Counted from the first letter of the stretch, positions 22,002 through 32,734 are shown. The stretch is DNA of 64,000 bases from Enterobacter asburiae (GCA_011754535.1 JAAQVN010000001.1:310001-374000), one strand, 5' to 3'. Numbers and translations: made by a program. Notes: generated by a model from the sequence alone, not told the origin.

Positions 22002-23043
22002 TGCAATGAACCAGATTCGGCAGTTCGGGAACCGGTTTGACCGTTTCCGTAAGCCGCAGGGCGGCGGTGACGGCAATCGTAATGCGCCTAAGCGCCAGAA
22101 AGCGGCGCCGAAGCCGGCTTCCCGCAAGACCAACGTGTTTAACGAGCAGGTGCGTTACGCCTTCCACGGCGCGCTGCAGGACCTGAAAAGCAAACCGCTG
22201 GCGACGTTCCTGACGGTGATGGTGATTGCCATCTCCCTGACGCTGCCAAGCGTCTGCTACATGGTCTATAAGAACGTCAACCAGGCGGCGTCGCAGTATT
22301 ATCCGTCACCGCAGATCACCGTTTATCTGGATAAAGCGCTCGACGATAACGCGGCGGCGCAGGTGGTCGGGCAAATCCAGGCCGAGCAGGGCGTGGAAAA
22401 GGTCAATTATCTTTCCCGTGAAGAAGCGCTGGGCGAGTTCCGTAACTGGTCAGGCTTTGGCGGCGCGCTGGATATGCTCGAAGAGAACCCGCTGCCTGCG
22501 GTGGCGGTGGTGATCCCGAAGCTTGATTTCCAGGGCACCGATTCGCTGAATACCCTGCGCGACCGCATCACCCGCATCAACGGGATTGATGAAGTACGCA
22601 TGGACGACAGCTGGTTTGCCCGTCTTGCGGCACTGACCGGGCTGGTGGGACGCGTGTCGGCGATGATCGGCGTGCTGATGGTGGCGGCGGTGTTCCTCGT
22701 CATCGGTAACAGCGTGCGCCTGAGCATCTTTGCGCGCCGCGATACCATCAACGTGCAGAAACTGATTGGCGCAACGGACGGTTTCATCCTGCGTCCGTTC
22801 CTTTACGGCGGCGCACTGCTCGGTTTCTCCGGCGCATTTCTTTCACTGATATTGTCAGAAATTTTGGTGATGCGGCTTTCGTCTGCCGTCACTGAAGTGG
22901 CGCAGGTTTTCGGAACTAAGTTTGATATCAGTGGTTTAGGCTTCGATGAGTGCCTGCTGTTGCTGCTGGTGTGCTCCATGATCGGCTGGATTGCCGCATG
23001 GCTGGCAACGGTTCAACATTTACGCCACTTTACTCCCGACTAA
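21988..23043 (+). CDS. ftsX: FtsX, divisome ABC-type membrane protein
   Basis: 351 residues (E. coli 352). GTG start at 21988 giving MNKRDAMNQ, the E. coli start type, overlapping ftsE. A basic cytoplasmic N-terminus (1-50) is followed by helix 1 (about 70-92), a large periplasmic domain (95-220) that binds EnvC in E. coli, and three C-terminal helices. It works with FtsE to couple cell division to peptidoglycan splitting. Confidence 0.96.
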   Translation: MNKRDAMNQIRQFGNRFDRFRKPQGGGDGNRNAPKRQKAAPKPASRKTNVFNEQVRYAFHGALQDLKSKPLATFLTVMVIAISLTLPSVCYMVYKNVNQAASQYYPSPQITVYLDKALDDNAAAQVVGQIQAEQGVEKVNYLSREEALGEFRNWSGFGGALDMLEENPLPAVAVVIPKLDFQGTDSLNTLRDRITRINGIDEVRMDDSWFARLAALTGLVGRVSAMIGVLMVAAVFLVIGNSVRLSIFARRDTINVQKLIGATDGFILRPFLYGGALLGFSGAFLSLILSEILVMRLSSAVTEVAQVFGTKFDISGLGFDECLLLLLVCSMIGWIAAWLATVQHLRHFTPD

Positions 23044-23054
23044 TAAAAGCGTGA

Positions 23055-23294
23055 TATAATCTTTCCCTGCACCGAGATGTTCGCTCTGCAGGGAAAGCGT
23101 CCCTGTTGTCTCTTCCCCTGTTATCATCTCCATGTCACATTTTGTGCGTAATTTATTCACCGTTGCACCTGGAACTTGTGGATAAAATCACTGTCTGATA
23201 AAAGAGTGAATGCTAATCTCGTTGCTCAAACGCTTTGGCATGGTTGTTGCCTGACGGGGACAGCCTGGACCAGAAGAAACATTGAGAGGAATGA
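23055..23294 (+). promoter_or_regulatory. rpoH promoter region (sigma70 P1, sigmaE P3, DnaA box)
   Basis: A TATAAT hexamer at 23055-23060, just after ftsX, fits the distal P1. A sigmaE promoter is clear: GAACTT at 23172-23177, 16 bp, then TCTGA at 23194-23198, equal to E. coli P3. A perfect DnaA box (TGTGGATAA, 23177-23185) overlaps the spacer; DnaA represses these promoters in E. coli. The leader runs to SD GAGGAA at 23284. The start region of the mRNA is the known heat-sensing RNA in E. coli. Confidence 0.85.
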
Positions 23295-24152
23295 ATGACC
23301 AAAGAAATGCAAACTTTAGCTTTAGCCCCTGTTGGTAACCTGGAATCCTATATCCGGGCTGCGAACACCTGGCCGATGTTAACGGCCGAGGAAGAAAAGG
23401 AGCTTGCTGAAAAGCTGCATTACCAGGGCGATCTGGAAGCAGCGAAGAAGCTGATCCTGTCTCACCTGCGCTTTGTTGTTCACATTGCTCGTAACTATGC
23501 GGGCTATGGCCTGCCGCAGGCGGACTTGATTCAGGAAGGTAACATCGGCCTGATGAAGGCTGTACGTCGCTTTAACCCGGAAGTGGGTGTGCGACTGGTC
23601 TCCTTCGCCGTACACTGGATCAAAGCAGAAATTCATGAATACGTGCTGCGCAACTGGCGTATCGTGAAGGTCGCCACGACAAAAGCGCAACGTAAGCTGT
23701 TCTTCAACCTGCGTAAAACCAAGCAGCGTCTGGGCTGGTTCAATCAGGATGAAGTGGAAATGGTGGCGCGTGAGCTGGGCGTATCCAGCAAAGACGTGCG
23801 TGAGATGGAATCCCGTATGGCCGCGCAGGACATGACTTTCGATATGTCCTCCGACGACGACGCATCTGACAGCCAGCCGATGGCACCGGTACTGTATCTG
23901 CAGGATAAAACCTCTAACTTTGCCGACGGCATCGAAGAGGATAACTGGGAAGATCAGGCCGCGAACAAGCTGACCCATGCGATGGAAGGCCTCGACGAAC
24001 GTAGCCAGGACATCATCCGCGCCCGCTGGCTGGACGAAGACAACAAGTCCACGCTGCAGGAGCTGGCCGACCGCTACGGCGTTTCTGCGGAACGTGTTCG
24101 TCAGCTTGAAAAGAACGCCATGAAAAAACTTCGTGCCGCTATCGAAGCGTAA
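23295..24152 (+). CDS. rpoH: RpoH, heat-shock sigma factor sigma32
   Basis: 285 residues (E. coli 284). Sigma regions 2.1-2.4 include [17 protein letters not shown] (about 80-96) and the -10-binding helix; the RpoH box [12 protein letters not shown] (about 132-143), which is specific to sigma32 and lies near the chaperone/FtsH control region, is intact. Region 4.2 helix-turn-helix [20 protein letters not shown] is at the C-terminus. The one-residue difference lies in the acidic loop [11 protein letters not shown]. It directs transcription of heat-shock genes; its own translation is temperature-controlled. Confidence 0.98.
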   Translation: MTKEMQTLALAPVGNLESYIRAANTWPMLTAEEEKELAEKLHYQGDLEAAKKLILSHLRFVVHIARNYAGYGLPQADLIQEGNIGLMKAVRRFNPEVGVRLVSFAVHWIKAEIHEYVLRNWRIVKVATTKAQRKLFFNLRKTKQRLGWFNQDEVEMVARELGVSSKDVREMESRMAAQDMTFDMSSDDDASDSQPMAPVLYLQDKTSNFADGIEEDNWEDQAANKLTHAMEGLDERSQDIIRARWLDEDNKSTLQELADRYGVSAERVRQLEKNAMKKLRAAIEA

Positions 24153-24171
24153 TTACCGCGAATTACACCGA

Positions 24172-24208
24172 GAACCCCTGGATGAGAGTCTGGGGGTTTT
24201 GTTTTTTT
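24172..24208 (+). terminator. Intrinsic terminator after rpoH
   Basis: AACCCC...GGGGGTT stem with a long T-run (GTTTTGTTTTTTT). Confidence 0.9.
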
Positions 24209-24287
24209 AGCGCCCGCTCTGGCGAATTCCCTCCCCCTGGCAAACACTTACTGATGCGCTAAGCAGGCGACTTCTCAGGGGGACAGG

Positions 24288-25553
24288 GTGAAAAATAACG
24301 AACTGAACGACCGGCGTTTACAGGCGACGCCGCGCGGCATCGGCGTCATGTGTAACTTCTATGCCGACAAAGCCGAAAACGCCACGGTGTGGGACGTGGA
24401 AGGCAATGAGTACATCGACTTCGCCGCCGGGATCGCGGTGCTGAATACCGGCCATCGCCATCCCAAAGTCATCTCCGCTTTAGAAAAACAACTCCACGCG
24501 TTTACCCACACGGCCTACCAGATTGTGCCGTACGAAGGCTACGTGGCGCTTGCCGAGCGCATCAACCAGCGCGTGCCGATTGACGGTCCGGCCAAAACCG
24601 CGTTCTTCTCGACGGGGGCTGAGGCAGTCGAAAACGCGGTCAAAATTGCCCGCGCGTACACCAGGCGCCCTGGCCTTATCACCTTCGGCGGCGCGTTCCA
24701 CGGCCGCACTTTTATGACCATGGCGCTGACCGGTAAAGTCGCGCCGTACAAGCTCGGCTTCGGCCCGTTCCCCGGCTCGGTGTATCACGCGCAGTATCCG
24801 AACGAGCTGCACGGCGTCAGCACGGCGGAAGCGTTGAAAAGCCTGGAACGCATCTTCAAAGCGGATATCGCTCCTGACCAGGTCGCGGCCATTATTCTCG
24901 AACCGGTTCAGGGGGAGGGCGGTTTCAACATCGCGCCCGCTGATTTTATGCAGGCCCTTCGCGCCCTGTGCGATACCCACGGCATTTTGCTGATTGCTGA
25001 CGAGGTACAAAGCGGCTTCGCCCGCACCGGCAAGCTTTTCTCGATGGAACACCACTGCGTGAAGCCGGACCTGATCACCATGGCAAAAAGCCTGGCGGGC
25101 GGGATGCCGCTTTCAGCGGTATCGGGCCGTGCCGACGTGATGGACGCGCCTGCGCCGGGCGGGCTGGGCGGCACCTACGCGGGTAATCCGCTGGCGATTG
25201 CCGCAGCGCACGCGGTGCTGGACGTGATTGATGAGGAAGATCTCTGCACGCGCTCGGCGCATCTCGGTCATCACCTGGTGGAAGTGCTCAATAAAGCCAA
25301 GGAACACTGCCCATATATCGCTGACATTCGCGCACAGGGCTCGATGGTGGCGGTAGAGTTTAACGATCCGCAATCCGGGCAGCCTTCGCCGGAATTCACC
25401 CGCCAGGTGCAGGAACGCGCGTTGAACGAAGGGCTGCTTCTGCTGAGCTGCGGCGTGTATGGCAACGTTATCCGCTTCCTCTATCCGCTTACCATCCCAG
25501 AAGCGCAGTTCCGTAAAGCGCTGGATATTATCTCCGCGTCGCTGACACGTTAA
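24288..25553 (+). CDS. Class III aminotransferase, 4-aminobutyrate transaminase-like (GabT/PuuE type)
   Basis: 421 residues from a GTG start at 24288 with SD AGGGGGA. The sequence resembles E. coli PuuE (also 421 residues) more than GabT: same N-terminus pattern RRLxATPRGxGVMCNF and the C-terminal LLLLSCGVYGNVIRFLYPLT. PLP-binding features: TGAEAVENA (about 107-115), AFHGRT, DEVQSGFARTG (near 240) and the Schiff-base Lys in MAKSLAGG (near 267). Expected reaction: 4-aminobutyrate + 2-oxoglutarate to succinate semialdehyde + glutamate. It is a single gene between rpoH and livJ, a place empty in E. coli K-12. Substrate is inferred from the family only. Confidence 0.88.
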   Translation: MKNNELNDRRLQATPRGIGVMCNFYADKAENATVWDVEGNEYIDFAAGIAVLNTGHRHPKVISALEKQLHAFTHTAYQIVPYEGYVALAERINQRVPIDGPAKTAFFSTGAEAVENAVKIARAYTRRPGLITFGGAFHGRTFMTMALTGKVAPYKLGFGPFPGSVYHAQYPNELHGVSTAEALKSLERIFKADIAPDQVAAIILEPVQGEGGFNIAPADFMQALRALCDTHGILLIADEVQSGFARTGKLFSMEHHCVKPDLITMAKSLAGGMPLSAVSGRADVMDAPAPGGLGGTYAGNPLAIAAAHAVLDVIDEEDLCTRSAHLGHHLVEVLNKAKEHCPYIADIRAQGSMVAVEFNDPQSGQPSPEFTRQVQERALNEGLLLLSCGVYGNVIRFLYPLTIPEAQFRKALDIISASLTR

Positions 25554-25559
25554 AGCCAC

Positions 25560-25587
25560 AAGCCCGGCGGTAAATCCTGTCGGGCTT
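25560..25587 (+). terminator. Likely terminator after the aminotransferase gene
   Basis: AAGCCCG...CGGGCTT 7-bp stem, loop of 14 bases; only a weak A/T tail follows, so termination may be partial. Confidence 0.5.
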
Positions 25588-25750
25588 ATCATATATTCAT
25601 TTCAAATTAGCTATTCCAAAAACATAAAAATGGGGTATGTTTTAGCAGAGTATGCTGAAAAAGCGCGAACAGCACACCAATAACTGAAATAAAGCGCTGC
25701 ACAACAACATCACAACAATCGTAATAACCATAATAATGGGGAATCTCAGG

Positions 25751-26851
25751 ATGAACATGAAGGGTAAAGCGTTACTGGCAGGATGTATCGCGTTGGCATT
25801 CAGCACCATGGCACAGGCAGATATAAAAGTGGCTGTTGTGGGCGCAATGTCCGGTCCGGTAGCACAGTACGGCGACCAGGAGTTTACGGGCGCTGAACAG
25901 GCGGTTGCAGACATTAATGCTAAGGGCGGCATCAAGGGCGAAAAACTGCAGATCGTAAAATACGACGATGCCTGTGACCCGAAGCAAGCGGTCGCGGTGG
26001 CGAACAAAGTGGTGAACGACGGGATCAAATACGTTATCGGTCACCTCTGCTCCTCCTCTACTCAGCCAGCGTCTGACATCTACGAAGACGAAGGTATTCT
26101 GATGATCACTCCGGCTGCAACTGCACCAGAGCTGACCGCGCGAGGCTATAAGCTGACCCTGCGCACCACGGGTCTGGACTCCGATCAGGGCCCAACGGCG
26201 GCTAAGTACATTCTGGAAAAAGTGAAGCCGCAGCGTATCGCGATTGTTCACGACAAACAGCAGTATGGTGAAGGTCTGGCCCGTGCGGTGCAGGACGGTC
26301 TGAAAAAAGGCAATGCCAACGTGGTCTTCTTTGACGGGATCACCGCCGGTGAGAAAGACTTCTCCACGTTGGTGGCGCGTCTGAAGAAAGAGAATATTGA
26401 TTTCGTTTACTACGGCGGCTACCACCCTGAAATGGGCCAGATCCTGCGTCAGGCGCGTGCGGCGGGTCTGAAAACCCAGTTCATGGGGCCGGAAGGCGTG
26501 GCGAACGTGTCTTTGTCTAACATCGCGGGTGAATCAGCCGAAGGCCTGCTGGTAACCAAGCCGAAGAACTACGACCAGGTGCCAGCGAACAAACCTATCG
26601 TGGATGCCATCAAGGCGAAGAAACAGGATCCAAGCGGCGCGTTCGTCTGGACTACCTACGCTGCGCTGCAGTCCCTGCAGGCGGGTCTGAACCAGTCAGC
26701 CGATCCGGCTGAGATTGCTACCTGGCTGAAAGCGAACACGGTCGAAACCGTCATGGGGCCGCTGTCCTGGGATGCGAAGGGCGATCTGAAGGGCTTCGAG
26801 TTCGGCGTGTTTGACTGGCATGCGAACGGCACGGCGACAGACGCCAAATAA
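25751..26851 (+). CDS. livJ: LivJ, periplasmic Leu/Ile/Val(/Thr/Ala)-binding protein
   Basis: 366 residues (E. coli 367). Start at 25751 ([11 protein letters not shown]), SD CAGG; the five codons upstream are not homologous. Signal peptide of about 23 residues ending AQA, mature [13 protein letters not shown]. It is the broad branched-chain amino-acid receptor that feeds LivHMGF. The Cys pair of the mature protein (DDACDP and GHLCSSS) is conserved. It is transcribed alone with its own terminator, separated from livK by panM on the other strand, as in E. coli. Confidence 0.96.
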   Translation: MNMKGKALLAGCIALAFSTMAQADIKVAVVGAMSGPVAQYGDQEFTGAEQAVADINAKGGIKGEKLQIVKYDDACDPKQAVAVANKVVNDGIKYVIGHLCSSSTQPASDIYEDEGILMITPAATAPELTARGYKLTLRTTGLDSDQGPTAAKYILEKVKPQRIAIVHDKQQYGEGLARAVQDGLKKGNANVVFFDGITAGEKDFSTLVARLKKENIDFVYYGGYHPEMGQILRQARAAGLKTQFMGPEGVANVSLSNIAGESAEGLLVTKPKNYDQVPANKPIVDAIKAKKQDPSGAFVWTTYAALQSLQAGLNQSADPAEIATWLKANTVETVMGPLSWDAKGDLKGFEFGVFDWHANGTATDAK

Positions 26852-26855
26852 AAGC

Positions 26856-26882
26856 AAAAAGGCAACGTAAGTTGCCTTTTTT
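26856..26882 (+). terminator. Terminator after livJ
   Basis: AAAAGGCAAC/GTTGCCTTTT stem followed by T-run. The same hairpin, with one base changed, recurs twice after livF. Confidence 0.92.
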
Positions 26883-26888
26883 AATGTT

Positions 26889-26954
26889 TTCTCCCTCTCC
26901 CTGTGGGAGAGGGCCGGGGTGAGGGCATCAGGCCGCACAGATCAGGCCGCACAA
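26889..26954. repeat. CCCTCTCCC-type repeat after livJ
   Basis: One unit CTCCCTCTCCCTGTGGGAGAGG plus the GGGGTGAGGGCATCAGGCCGCAC tail; the last 12 bases (ATCAGGCCGCAC) occur again immediately after. It lies between livJ and the convergent panM. Confidence 0.8.
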
Positions 26955-26955
26955 A

Positions 26956-27345
26956 TCAACTCTGGCGCTTCTCCCACCCGCTCTCCTGCGCCGTAAACCC
27001 TAACGCCTGCATAAACGCCGCCATCACGCCGCGGTCTTCCACGCCCACGTCGGCCATCCACCATGAGTTCACGTTCGGGTTTTCGCGGATCACTTCTTCA
27101 ATTAAATACTGTCCCACACCGCGACGACGGGTCACGTCGCGCACGCGCAGCGAGTCCAGCGCCCCCTCCGTGCCGCTCAGGGTCACGCGAACCGCAGCCA
27201 GCAGGCGCTCGTTAAAGCGCGCGGCATAAATGCGATGGTTCTCGTCGACATGCAGTGACGAAGGGGAATATTCCGGCCAGATCTTGCCCAGGTCGATATG
27301 ATCCTGGTCGCTAAAGGTCACCAGACGCACGATAGTCAGTTTCAT
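26956..27345 (-). CDS. panM: PanM (PanZ/YhhK), PanD maturation factor
   Basis: 129 residues (E. coli 127). A GNAT-fold protein: the acetyl-CoA loop RRRGVGQYL (about 73-81) is clear. In E. coli it binds acetyl-CoA, promotes self-cleavage of pro-PanD (aspartate decarboxylase) and limits its activity, so coupling coenzyme A synthesis to acetyl-CoA. Located between livJ and livK on the minus strand, the same place as in E. coli. Confidence 0.93.
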   Translation of the reverse strand: MKLTIVRLVTFSDQDHIDLGKIWPEYSPSSLHVDENHRIYAARFNERLLAAVRVTLSGTEGALDSLRVRDVTRRRGVGQYLIEEVIRENPNVNSWWMADVGVEDRGVMAAFMQALGFTAQESGWEKRQS

Positions 27346-27769
27346 TAGCTACTTGTCCAAATCAAATTGAGTAGGGGCAGTGTACTCAATTTATTCACTC
27401 AGCGGCTTCCTCTTTTTATTCTCATTAACCAGGTGATTAGTTTTTTAGCAATGCAATGGGCAGTGTGAAAACACATGGATCGAAAAATAAGCAGAATTTT
27501 AACCTGAAAGGCAGTGTTTTATTCGGCGCTTTGTACCGTTATTTTATGCTGCAAACTGCACTTTTATTTGTTTATCTCTGCCTGATTTCAGAATATTATC
27601 TTTGCTTAATCGCCTGAAAAATAGAGATTTTAGTCTGGTTTTTGACAAAAGCCTGCGCTAAACCATTAAAGGCACTGGTAAAAATAGCGTTGTTCATTAA
27701 AAGTACAGAATGCTTTTTAACCATAATAAAACAAAATATAAACACGACATCACGAATGGGGATTCAGAG
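27346..27769. promoter_or_regulatory. panM-livK divergent AT-rich control region
   Basis: 424 bp without a gene, clearly more AT-rich than its surroundings, as expected for a region bound by Lrp, the known regulator of livK in E. coli. A promoter candidate for livKHMGF is TTGACA at 27642-27647 with ATTAAA 17 bp downstream (27665-27670), leaving a leader of about 90 nt. No hairpin or leader peptide was recognised. Confidence 0.5.
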
Positions 27770-28879
27770 ATGAAAAGGAACGCGAAGACGTTAATCGCGG
27801 GGATGGTCGCACTGTCGATCTCGCATGCCGCTATGGCGGAGGACATTAAAGTTGCGGTAGTGGGTGCGATGTCCGGCCCTGTTGCCCAGTGGGGTGACAT
27901 GGAGTTCAACGGCGCGCGCCAGGCCATTAAAGACATCAACGCTAAGGGCGGCATCAAGGGCGACAAGCTGGTGGGCGTGGAATATGACGACGCGTGCGAT
28001 CCGAAACAGGCTGTCGCGGTCGCCAACAAAATCGTCAACGACGGTATCCAGTACGTGATCGGCCACCTGTGTTCATCCTCCACCCAGCCGGCGTCTGATA
28101 TCTACGAAGACGAAGGCATCCTGATGATCACTCCTGGAGCAACTAACCCTGAGCTGACCCAGCGCGGATACCAGCACATCATGCGTACCGCCGGTCTGGA
28201 CTCCTCGCAGGGGCCCACCGCGGCGAAATACATTCTCGACACCGTTAAGCCAAAGCGTATTGCTATCATTCATGACAAACAGCAGTACGGCGAAGGCCTG
28301 GCGCGCTCCGTTCAGGACGGCCTGAAAAAAGGCGGCGCGAACATCGTCTTCTTCGACGGCATTACCGCCGGTGAGAAAGACTTCTCCGCGCTGATAGCCC
28401 GTCTGCAAAAAGAGAATATCGACTTCGTTTACTACGGCGGCTACTACCCGGAAATGGGTCAAATGCTGCGCCAGGCGCGCGCCACCGGTCTGAAAACCCA
28501 ATTTATGGGGCCAGAGGGCGTGGGCAACGCCTCCCTGTCAAACATCGCGGGGGATTCTGCCGAAGGCATGCTGGTGACGATGCCAAAACGCTATGACCAG
28601 GATCCGGCCAACAAGGCTATCGTGGATGCGCTCAAGGCGCAGAAGAAGGATCCGAGCGGTCCATACGTCTGGATCACCTACGCGGCCGTGCAGTCTCTGG
28701 CGACGGCCCTGGATCGTACCGGCAGCAAAGAACCGCTGGATCTGGTGAAAGATTTAAAAGCGCACGGGGCGAACACCGTGATTGGGCCGCTGAACTGGGA
28801 TGAGAAAGGCGATCTGAAGGGATTTGAGTTTGGTGTCTTTAAGTGGCACGCCGACGGTTCGTCCTCGGCCGCCAAATAA
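27770..28879 (+). CDS. livK: LivK, leucine-specific binding protein
   Basis: 369 residues, equal to E. coli LivK; start at 27770 ([11 protein letters not shown]) after GGGGATTCAGAG. Signal peptide of 23 residues ending AMA, mature [14 protein letters not shown]. It is a close paralogue of livJ in this window, with long shared blocks. The residues after the hinge ([11 protein letters not shown]) follow the Leu-specific version. First gene of livKHMGF; a GC hairpin follows the stop codon. Confidence 0.96.
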   Translation: MKRNAKTLIAGMVALSISHAAMAEDIKVAVVGAMSGPVAQWGDMEFNGARQAIKDINAKGGIKGDKLVGVEYDDACDPKQAVAVANKIVNDGIQYVIGHLCSSSTQPASDIYEDEGILMITPGATNPELTQRGYQHIMRTAGLDSSQGPTAAKYILDTVKPKRIAIIHDKQQYGEGLARSVQDGLKKGGANIVFFDGITAGEKDFSALIARLQKENIDFVYYGGYYPEMGQMLRQARATGLKTQFMGPEGVGNASLSNIAGDSAEGMLVTMPKRYDQDPANKAIVDALKAQKKDPSGPYVWITYAAVQSLATALDRTGSKEPLDLVKDLKAHGANTVIGPLNWDEKGDLKGFEFGVFKWHADGSSSAAK

Positions 28880-28887
28880 TTATCCCA

Positions 28888-28907
28888 CCGCCCGGCTCAC
28901 CGGGCGG
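28888..28907 (+). other. Intercistronic hairpin livK-livH
   Basis: Perfect 8-bp GC stem CCGCCCGG/CCGGGCGG with CTCA loop, not followed by a T-run. It probably protects livK mRNA or reduces read-through, giving more binding protein than permease. Confidence 0.6.
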
Positions 28908-28925
28908 GTATAAAAAGGTTTGCAT

Positions 28926-29852
28926 ATGTCCGAGCAGTTTCTCTATTTCCTGCAGCAGATGTTTAACGGCGTCACGCTGGGAAGCACCTACGCGCTGATC
29001 GCCATCGGCTACACGATGGTTTACGGCATTATCGGTATGATCAACTTCGCCCACGGCGAGGTGTACATGATCGGTAGCTACGTCTCCTTTATGATCATTG
29101 CCGCGCTGATGATGATGGGCATCGACAGCAGCTGGCTGCTGGTCGCCGCCGGGTTTGTCGGCGCGATTGTGATTGCCAGCGCCTACGGCTGGAGCATTGA
29201 GCGCGTGGCCTACCGGCCGGTGCGCAGCTCCAAGCGTCTGATTGCGCTGATCTCCGCGATCGGGATGTCCATCTTCCTGCAAAACTACGTCAGCCTGACC
29301 GAAGGCTCGCGTGACGTGGCGCTGCCAAGCCTGTTTAACGGCCAGTGGATTGTAGGGGCCAGCGAAAACTTCTCGGCCTCTATCACCACCATGCAGCTGG
29401 TTATCTGGGTCGTGACCTTTATCGCCATGCTCGCCCTGACCCTGTTCATTCGCTACTCACGCATGGGACGCGCCTGCCGCGCCTGCGCGGAAGACCTGAA
29501 GATGGCGAGCCTGCTCGGCATCAACACTGACCGCGTGATTGCCCTGACCTTCGTGATTGGCGCGGCGATGGCGGCGGTGGCGGGTGTCCTGCTCGGCCAG
29601 TTCTACGGCGTGATTAACCCGTACATCGGCTTTATGGCCGGGATGAAAGCCTTCACCGCGGCGGTACTGGGCGGTATCGGCAGTATTCCGGGCGCGATGA
29701 TCGGTGGCCTGATCCTGGGCGTGGCGGAAGCGCTCTCCTCGGCGTACCTGAGCACGGAATATAAAGACGTGGTGTCGTTTGCCCTGCTGATTCTGGTTCT
29801 GCTGGTGATGCCTACCGGTATTCTGGGCCGTCCGGAGGTAGAGAAAGTATGA
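28926..29852 (+). CDS. livH: LivH, branched-chain amino-acid permease
   Basis: 308 residues, the E. coli length; I use the ATG at 28926 (MSEQFLYFL) with AAAAGG upstream, not the TTG two codons earlier. Eight or so membrane helices. The cytoplasmic loop [19 protein letters not shown] (around residue 180) is the EAA-like ATPase contact of the LivH/LivM family. It forms the inner-membrane pore with LivM. Confidence 0.96.
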   Translation: MSEQFLYFLQQMFNGVTLGSTYALIAIGYTMVYGIIGMINFAHGEVYMIGSYVSFMIIAALMMMGIDSSWLLVAAGFVGAIVIASAYGWSIERVAYRPVRSSKRLIALISAIGMSIFLQNYVSLTEGSRDVALPSLFNGQWIVGASENFSASITTMQLVIWVVTFIAMLALTLFIRYSRMGRACRACAEDLKMASLLGINTDRVIALTFVIGAAMAAVAGVLLGQFYGVINPYIGFMAGMKAFTAAVLGGIGSIPGAMIGGLILGVAEALSSAYLSTEYKDVVSFALLILVLLVMPTGILGRPEVEKV

Positions 29853-31126
29853 AACCGATGCATTTTGCAATGGCGCTGCTCTCTGCCGCTATGTTCTTCG
29901 TGCTGGCCAGCGTCTTTATGGGCGTCCAGCTTGAGCTGAATGGCACCAAACTCGTTGTCGATACCGCGGCTGATATTCGCTGGCAGTGGGTATTTATCGG
30001 CACTGCCGTAGTATTCCTGTTCCAACTGCTGCGCCCGCTGTTCCAGAAGACGCTGAAAAATGTCTCCGGACCGAAATTCGTGCTGCCGGCAATCGACGGC
30101 TCTACCATTAAGCAGAAGCTGTTCCTCGTGGCGCTGCTGGTGGCCGCCGTGGCGTGGCCGTTTGTGGTGTCGCGTGGCACCGTGGATATCGCCACCCTGA
30201 CCATGATCTACGTAATTCTCGGTCTCGGTCTGAACGTGGTGGTGGGGCTCTCTGGCCTGCTGGTGCTGGGCTACGGCGGCTTTTACGCCATCGGCGCCTA
30301 CACCTTCGCGCTGCTGAACCACTACTACGGCCTCGGCTTCTGGACCTGCCTGCCGCTGGCGGGGCTGGTCTCTGCCGCCGCGGGCTTCCTGCTCGGTTTC
30401 CCGGTGCTGCGCCTGCGCGGTGACTACCTGGCGATTGTGACCTTAGGCTTCGGAGAAATCGTCCGTATCCTGCTGCTGAATAACACCGAAGTGACCGGCG
30501 GCCCGAACGGCATCAGCCAGATCCCGAAACCGACCTTCTTCGGCCTGGAATTTAGCCGTACCGCACGCGAAGGCGGCTGGGACACCTTCAGCAACTTTTT
30601 TGGCATCAAGTATGACCCGTCCGACCGCGTGATCTGGCTTTACCTGGTGGCGCTGCTGCTGGTGGTGATTACCCTGTTCGTGATCAACCGTCTGCTGCGC
30701 ATGCCACTGGGCCGCGCGTGGGAAGCGCTGCGTGAAGATGAGATCGCCTGCCGCTCTCTGGGCCTGAACCCGACCCGCATCAAGCTGACCGCGTTTACCA
30801 TCAGCGCCGCGTTTGCCGGTTTCGCCGGGACGCTGTTTGCCGCGCGTCAGGGCTTCGTCAGCCCGGAATCGTTCACCTTTGCCGAATCTGCCTTTGTGCT
30901 GGCGATTGTGGTGCTTGGCGGGATGGGCTCGCAGTTTGCCGTTATCCTCGCGGCCATCCTGCTGGTGGTCTCGCGCGAGCTGATGCGCGACTTTAACGAA
31001 TACAGCATGCTGATGCTGGGTGGTTTGATGGTGCTGATGATGATCTGGCGTCCGCAGGGCCTCCTGCCGATGACCCGTCCACAGCTGAAGCTGAAGAACG
31101 GGCAAGCGAAAGGAGAGCAGGCATGA
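29849..31126 (+). CDS. livM: LivM, branched-chain amino-acid permease
   Basis: 425 residues (E. coli 425). Overlaps livH by 4 bases (ATGA). It has an N-terminal extension with three hydrophobic segments, then the core LivHM-type fold starting near residue 110. The ATPase contact [20 protein letters not shown] is near residue 290. Partner of LivH for leucine, isoleucine and valine uptake. Confidence 0.96.
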   Translation: MKPMHFAMALLSAAMFFVLASVFMGVQLELNGTKLVVDTAADIRWQWVFIGTAVVFLFQLLRPLFQKTLKNVSGPKFVLPAIDGSTIKQKLFLVALLVAAVAWPFVVSRGTVDIATLTMIYVILGLGLNVVVGLSGLLVLGYGGFYAIGAYTFALLNHYYGLGFWTCLPLAGLVSAAAGFLLGFPVLRLRGDYLAIVTLGFGEIVRILLLNNTEVTGGPNGISQIPKPTFFGLEFSRTAREGGWDTFSNFFGIKYDPSDRVIWLYLVALLLVVITLFVINRLLRMPLGRAWEALREDEIACRSLGLNPTRIKLTAFTISAAFAGFAGTLFAARQGFVSPESFTFAESAFVLAIVVLGGMGSQFAVILAAILLVVSRELMRDFNEYSMLMLGGLMVLMMIWRPQGLLPMTRPQLKLKNGQAKGEQA

Positions 31127-31890
31127 GTCAGCCATTATTATCCGTTAACGGTCTGATGATGCGTTTTGGCGGCCTGCTGGCAGTCAACAACGTGAATCTT
31201 GACCTGCACAAGAAAGAGATTGTCTCCCTGATTGGCCCGAACGGGGCGGGGAAAACCACGGTCTTCAACTGCCTGACCGGCTTCTACAAGCCGACGGGCG
31301 GCACCATCATGCTGCGCGATCAGCACCTTGAAGGGCTGCCGGGCCAGCAGATTGCCCGCATGGGCGTGGTGCGTACCTTCCAGCACGTGCGTCTGTTCCG
31401 CGAGATGACGGTGATTGAGAACCTGCTGGTGGCGCAGCATCAGCAGCTGAAAACCGGGCTGTTCTCCGGCCTGCTGAAAACCCCGGCCTTTCGCCGCGCG
31501 CAGGATGAAGCGCTCGATCGCGCCGCCACCTGGCTCGACCGGATTGGCCTGCTGCAGCACGCCAACCGTCAGGCGAGCAATCTGGCCTATGGCGATCAGC
31601 GTCGCCTGGAGATTGTGCGCTGCATGGTCACCCAGCCTGAAATCCTGATGCTCGACGAACCGGCGGCAGGGCTCAACCCGAAAGAGACCAAAGAGCTGGA
31701 CGAGCTGATTGCCGAGCTGCGCGATAGTCACGACACCACCATCCTGCTGATTGAGCATGACATGAAGCTGGTGATGGGCATTTCGGACCGTATCTACGTG
31801 GTAAACCAGGGCACGCCGCTGGCGAACGGCACGCCGGAAGAGATCCGCAACAACCCGGACGTGATCCGCGCATACCTTGGTGAGGCATAA
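31123..31890 (+). CDS. livG: LivG, branched-chain amino-acid ABC ATPase
   Basis: 255 residues, as in E. coli. Walker [10 protein letters not shown] at 38-46, a LivG-type signature [11 protein letters not shown] (near 157) and Walker [12 protein letters not shown]. The long insertion between Q-loop and signature ([20 protein letters not shown]) is typical of LivG. Overlaps livM by 4 bases. It powers transport together with LivF. Confidence 0.97.
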   Translation: MSQPLLSVNGLMMRFGGLLAVNNVNLDLHKKEIVSLIGPNGAGKTTVFNCLTGFYKPTGGTIMLRDQHLEGLPGQQIARMGVVRTFQHVRLFREMTVIENLLVAQHQQLKTGLFSGLLKTPAFRRAQDEALDRAATWLDRIGLLQHANRQASNLAYGDQRRLEIVRCMVTQPEILMLDEPAAGLNPKETKELDELIAELRDSHDTTILLIEHDMKLVMGISDRIYVVNQGTPLANGTPEEIRNNPDVIRAYLGEA

Positions 31891-31891
31891 G

Positions 31892-32605
31892 ATGGAAAAA
31901 GCGATGTTAACGTTCGACAAGGTCAACGCGCACTACGGCAAGATCCAGGCGCTGCACGACGTCAGCCTGCACATCAATCAGGGTGAAATCGTCACTCTGA
32001 TAGGCGCCAACGGCGCGGGCAAAACCACGCTGCTCGGCACCCTGTGCGGCGACCCGCGCGCAACCAGCGGGCAGATAGTGTTCGATGGTAAAGACATTAC
32101 TGACTGGCAGACCGCCAGAATCATGCGCGAGGCGGTGGCGATTGTTCCGGAAGGGCGTCGCGTGTTCTCACGCATGACGGTGGAAGAGAACCTGGCGATG
32201 GGCGGCTTCTTCGCTCACCGCGATGAATACCAGACCCGCATCAAGTGGGTATACGAGCTTTTCCCGCGCCTGTGGGAGCGCCGCATTCAGCGTGCGGGTA
32301 CCATGTCCGGCGGTGAGCAGCAGATGCTGGCGATTGGCCGCGCGCTGATGAGCCAGCCGCGCCTGCTGCTGCTGGACGAACCGTCGCTCGGTCTGGCACC
32401 GATCATCATTCAGCAGATTTTCGACACCATTGAGCAGCTGCGTAAAGAGGGGATGACCATCTTCCTCGTCGAGCAGAACGCCAACCAGGCGCTGAAGCTC
32501 GCTGACCGTGGCTACGTGCTGGAGAACGGCCGCGTGGTGCTGGAGGATACTGGCGACGCGCTGCTGGCTAACGAAGCGGTGCGGAGCGCTTACCTGGGCG
32601 GATAG
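31892..32605 (+). CDS. livF: LivF, branched-chain amino-acid ABC ATPase
   Basis: 237 residues, as in E. coli; ATG at 31892, one base after the livG stop. Walker A GANGAGKTT at 38-46, signature MSGGEQQM (near 140), Walker B LLLDEPSLGLAP. Second ATPase of LivHMGF, last in the operon and followed by duplicated terminators. Confidence 0.97.
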   Translation: MEKAMLTFDKVNAHYGKIQALHDVSLHINQGEIVTLIGANGAGKTTLLGTLCGDPRATSGQIVFDGKDITDWQTARIMREAVAIVPEGRRVFSRMTVEENLAMGGFFAHRDEYQTRIKWVYELFPRLWERRIQRAGTMSGGEQQMLAIGRALMSQPRLLLLDEPSLGLAPIIIQQIFDTIEQLRKEGMTIFLVEQNANQALKLADRGYVLENGRVVLEDTGDALLANEAVRSAYLGG

Positions 32606-32613
32606 GTAAAAGC

Positions 32614-32640
32614 AAAAAGGCAACGCAAGTTGCCTTTTTT
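32614..32640 (+). terminator. First terminator after livF
   Basis: AAAAAGGCAAC/GTTGCCTTTTTT stem with GCAA loop and T-run, 8 bp after the livF stop. Confidence 0.93.
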
Positions 32641-32707
32641 AGTGTTTGCTCCCTCTCCCTGTGGGATAGGGGCGGGGTGAGGGCACCAGACCGCACGAGG
32701 TAAAAGC

Positions 32708-32734
32708 AAAAAGGCAACGCAAGTTGCCTTTTTT
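32708..32734 (+). terminator. Second, duplicated terminator after livF
   Basis: Exact repeat of the preceding hairpin 94 bp downstream. Confidence 0.9.
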
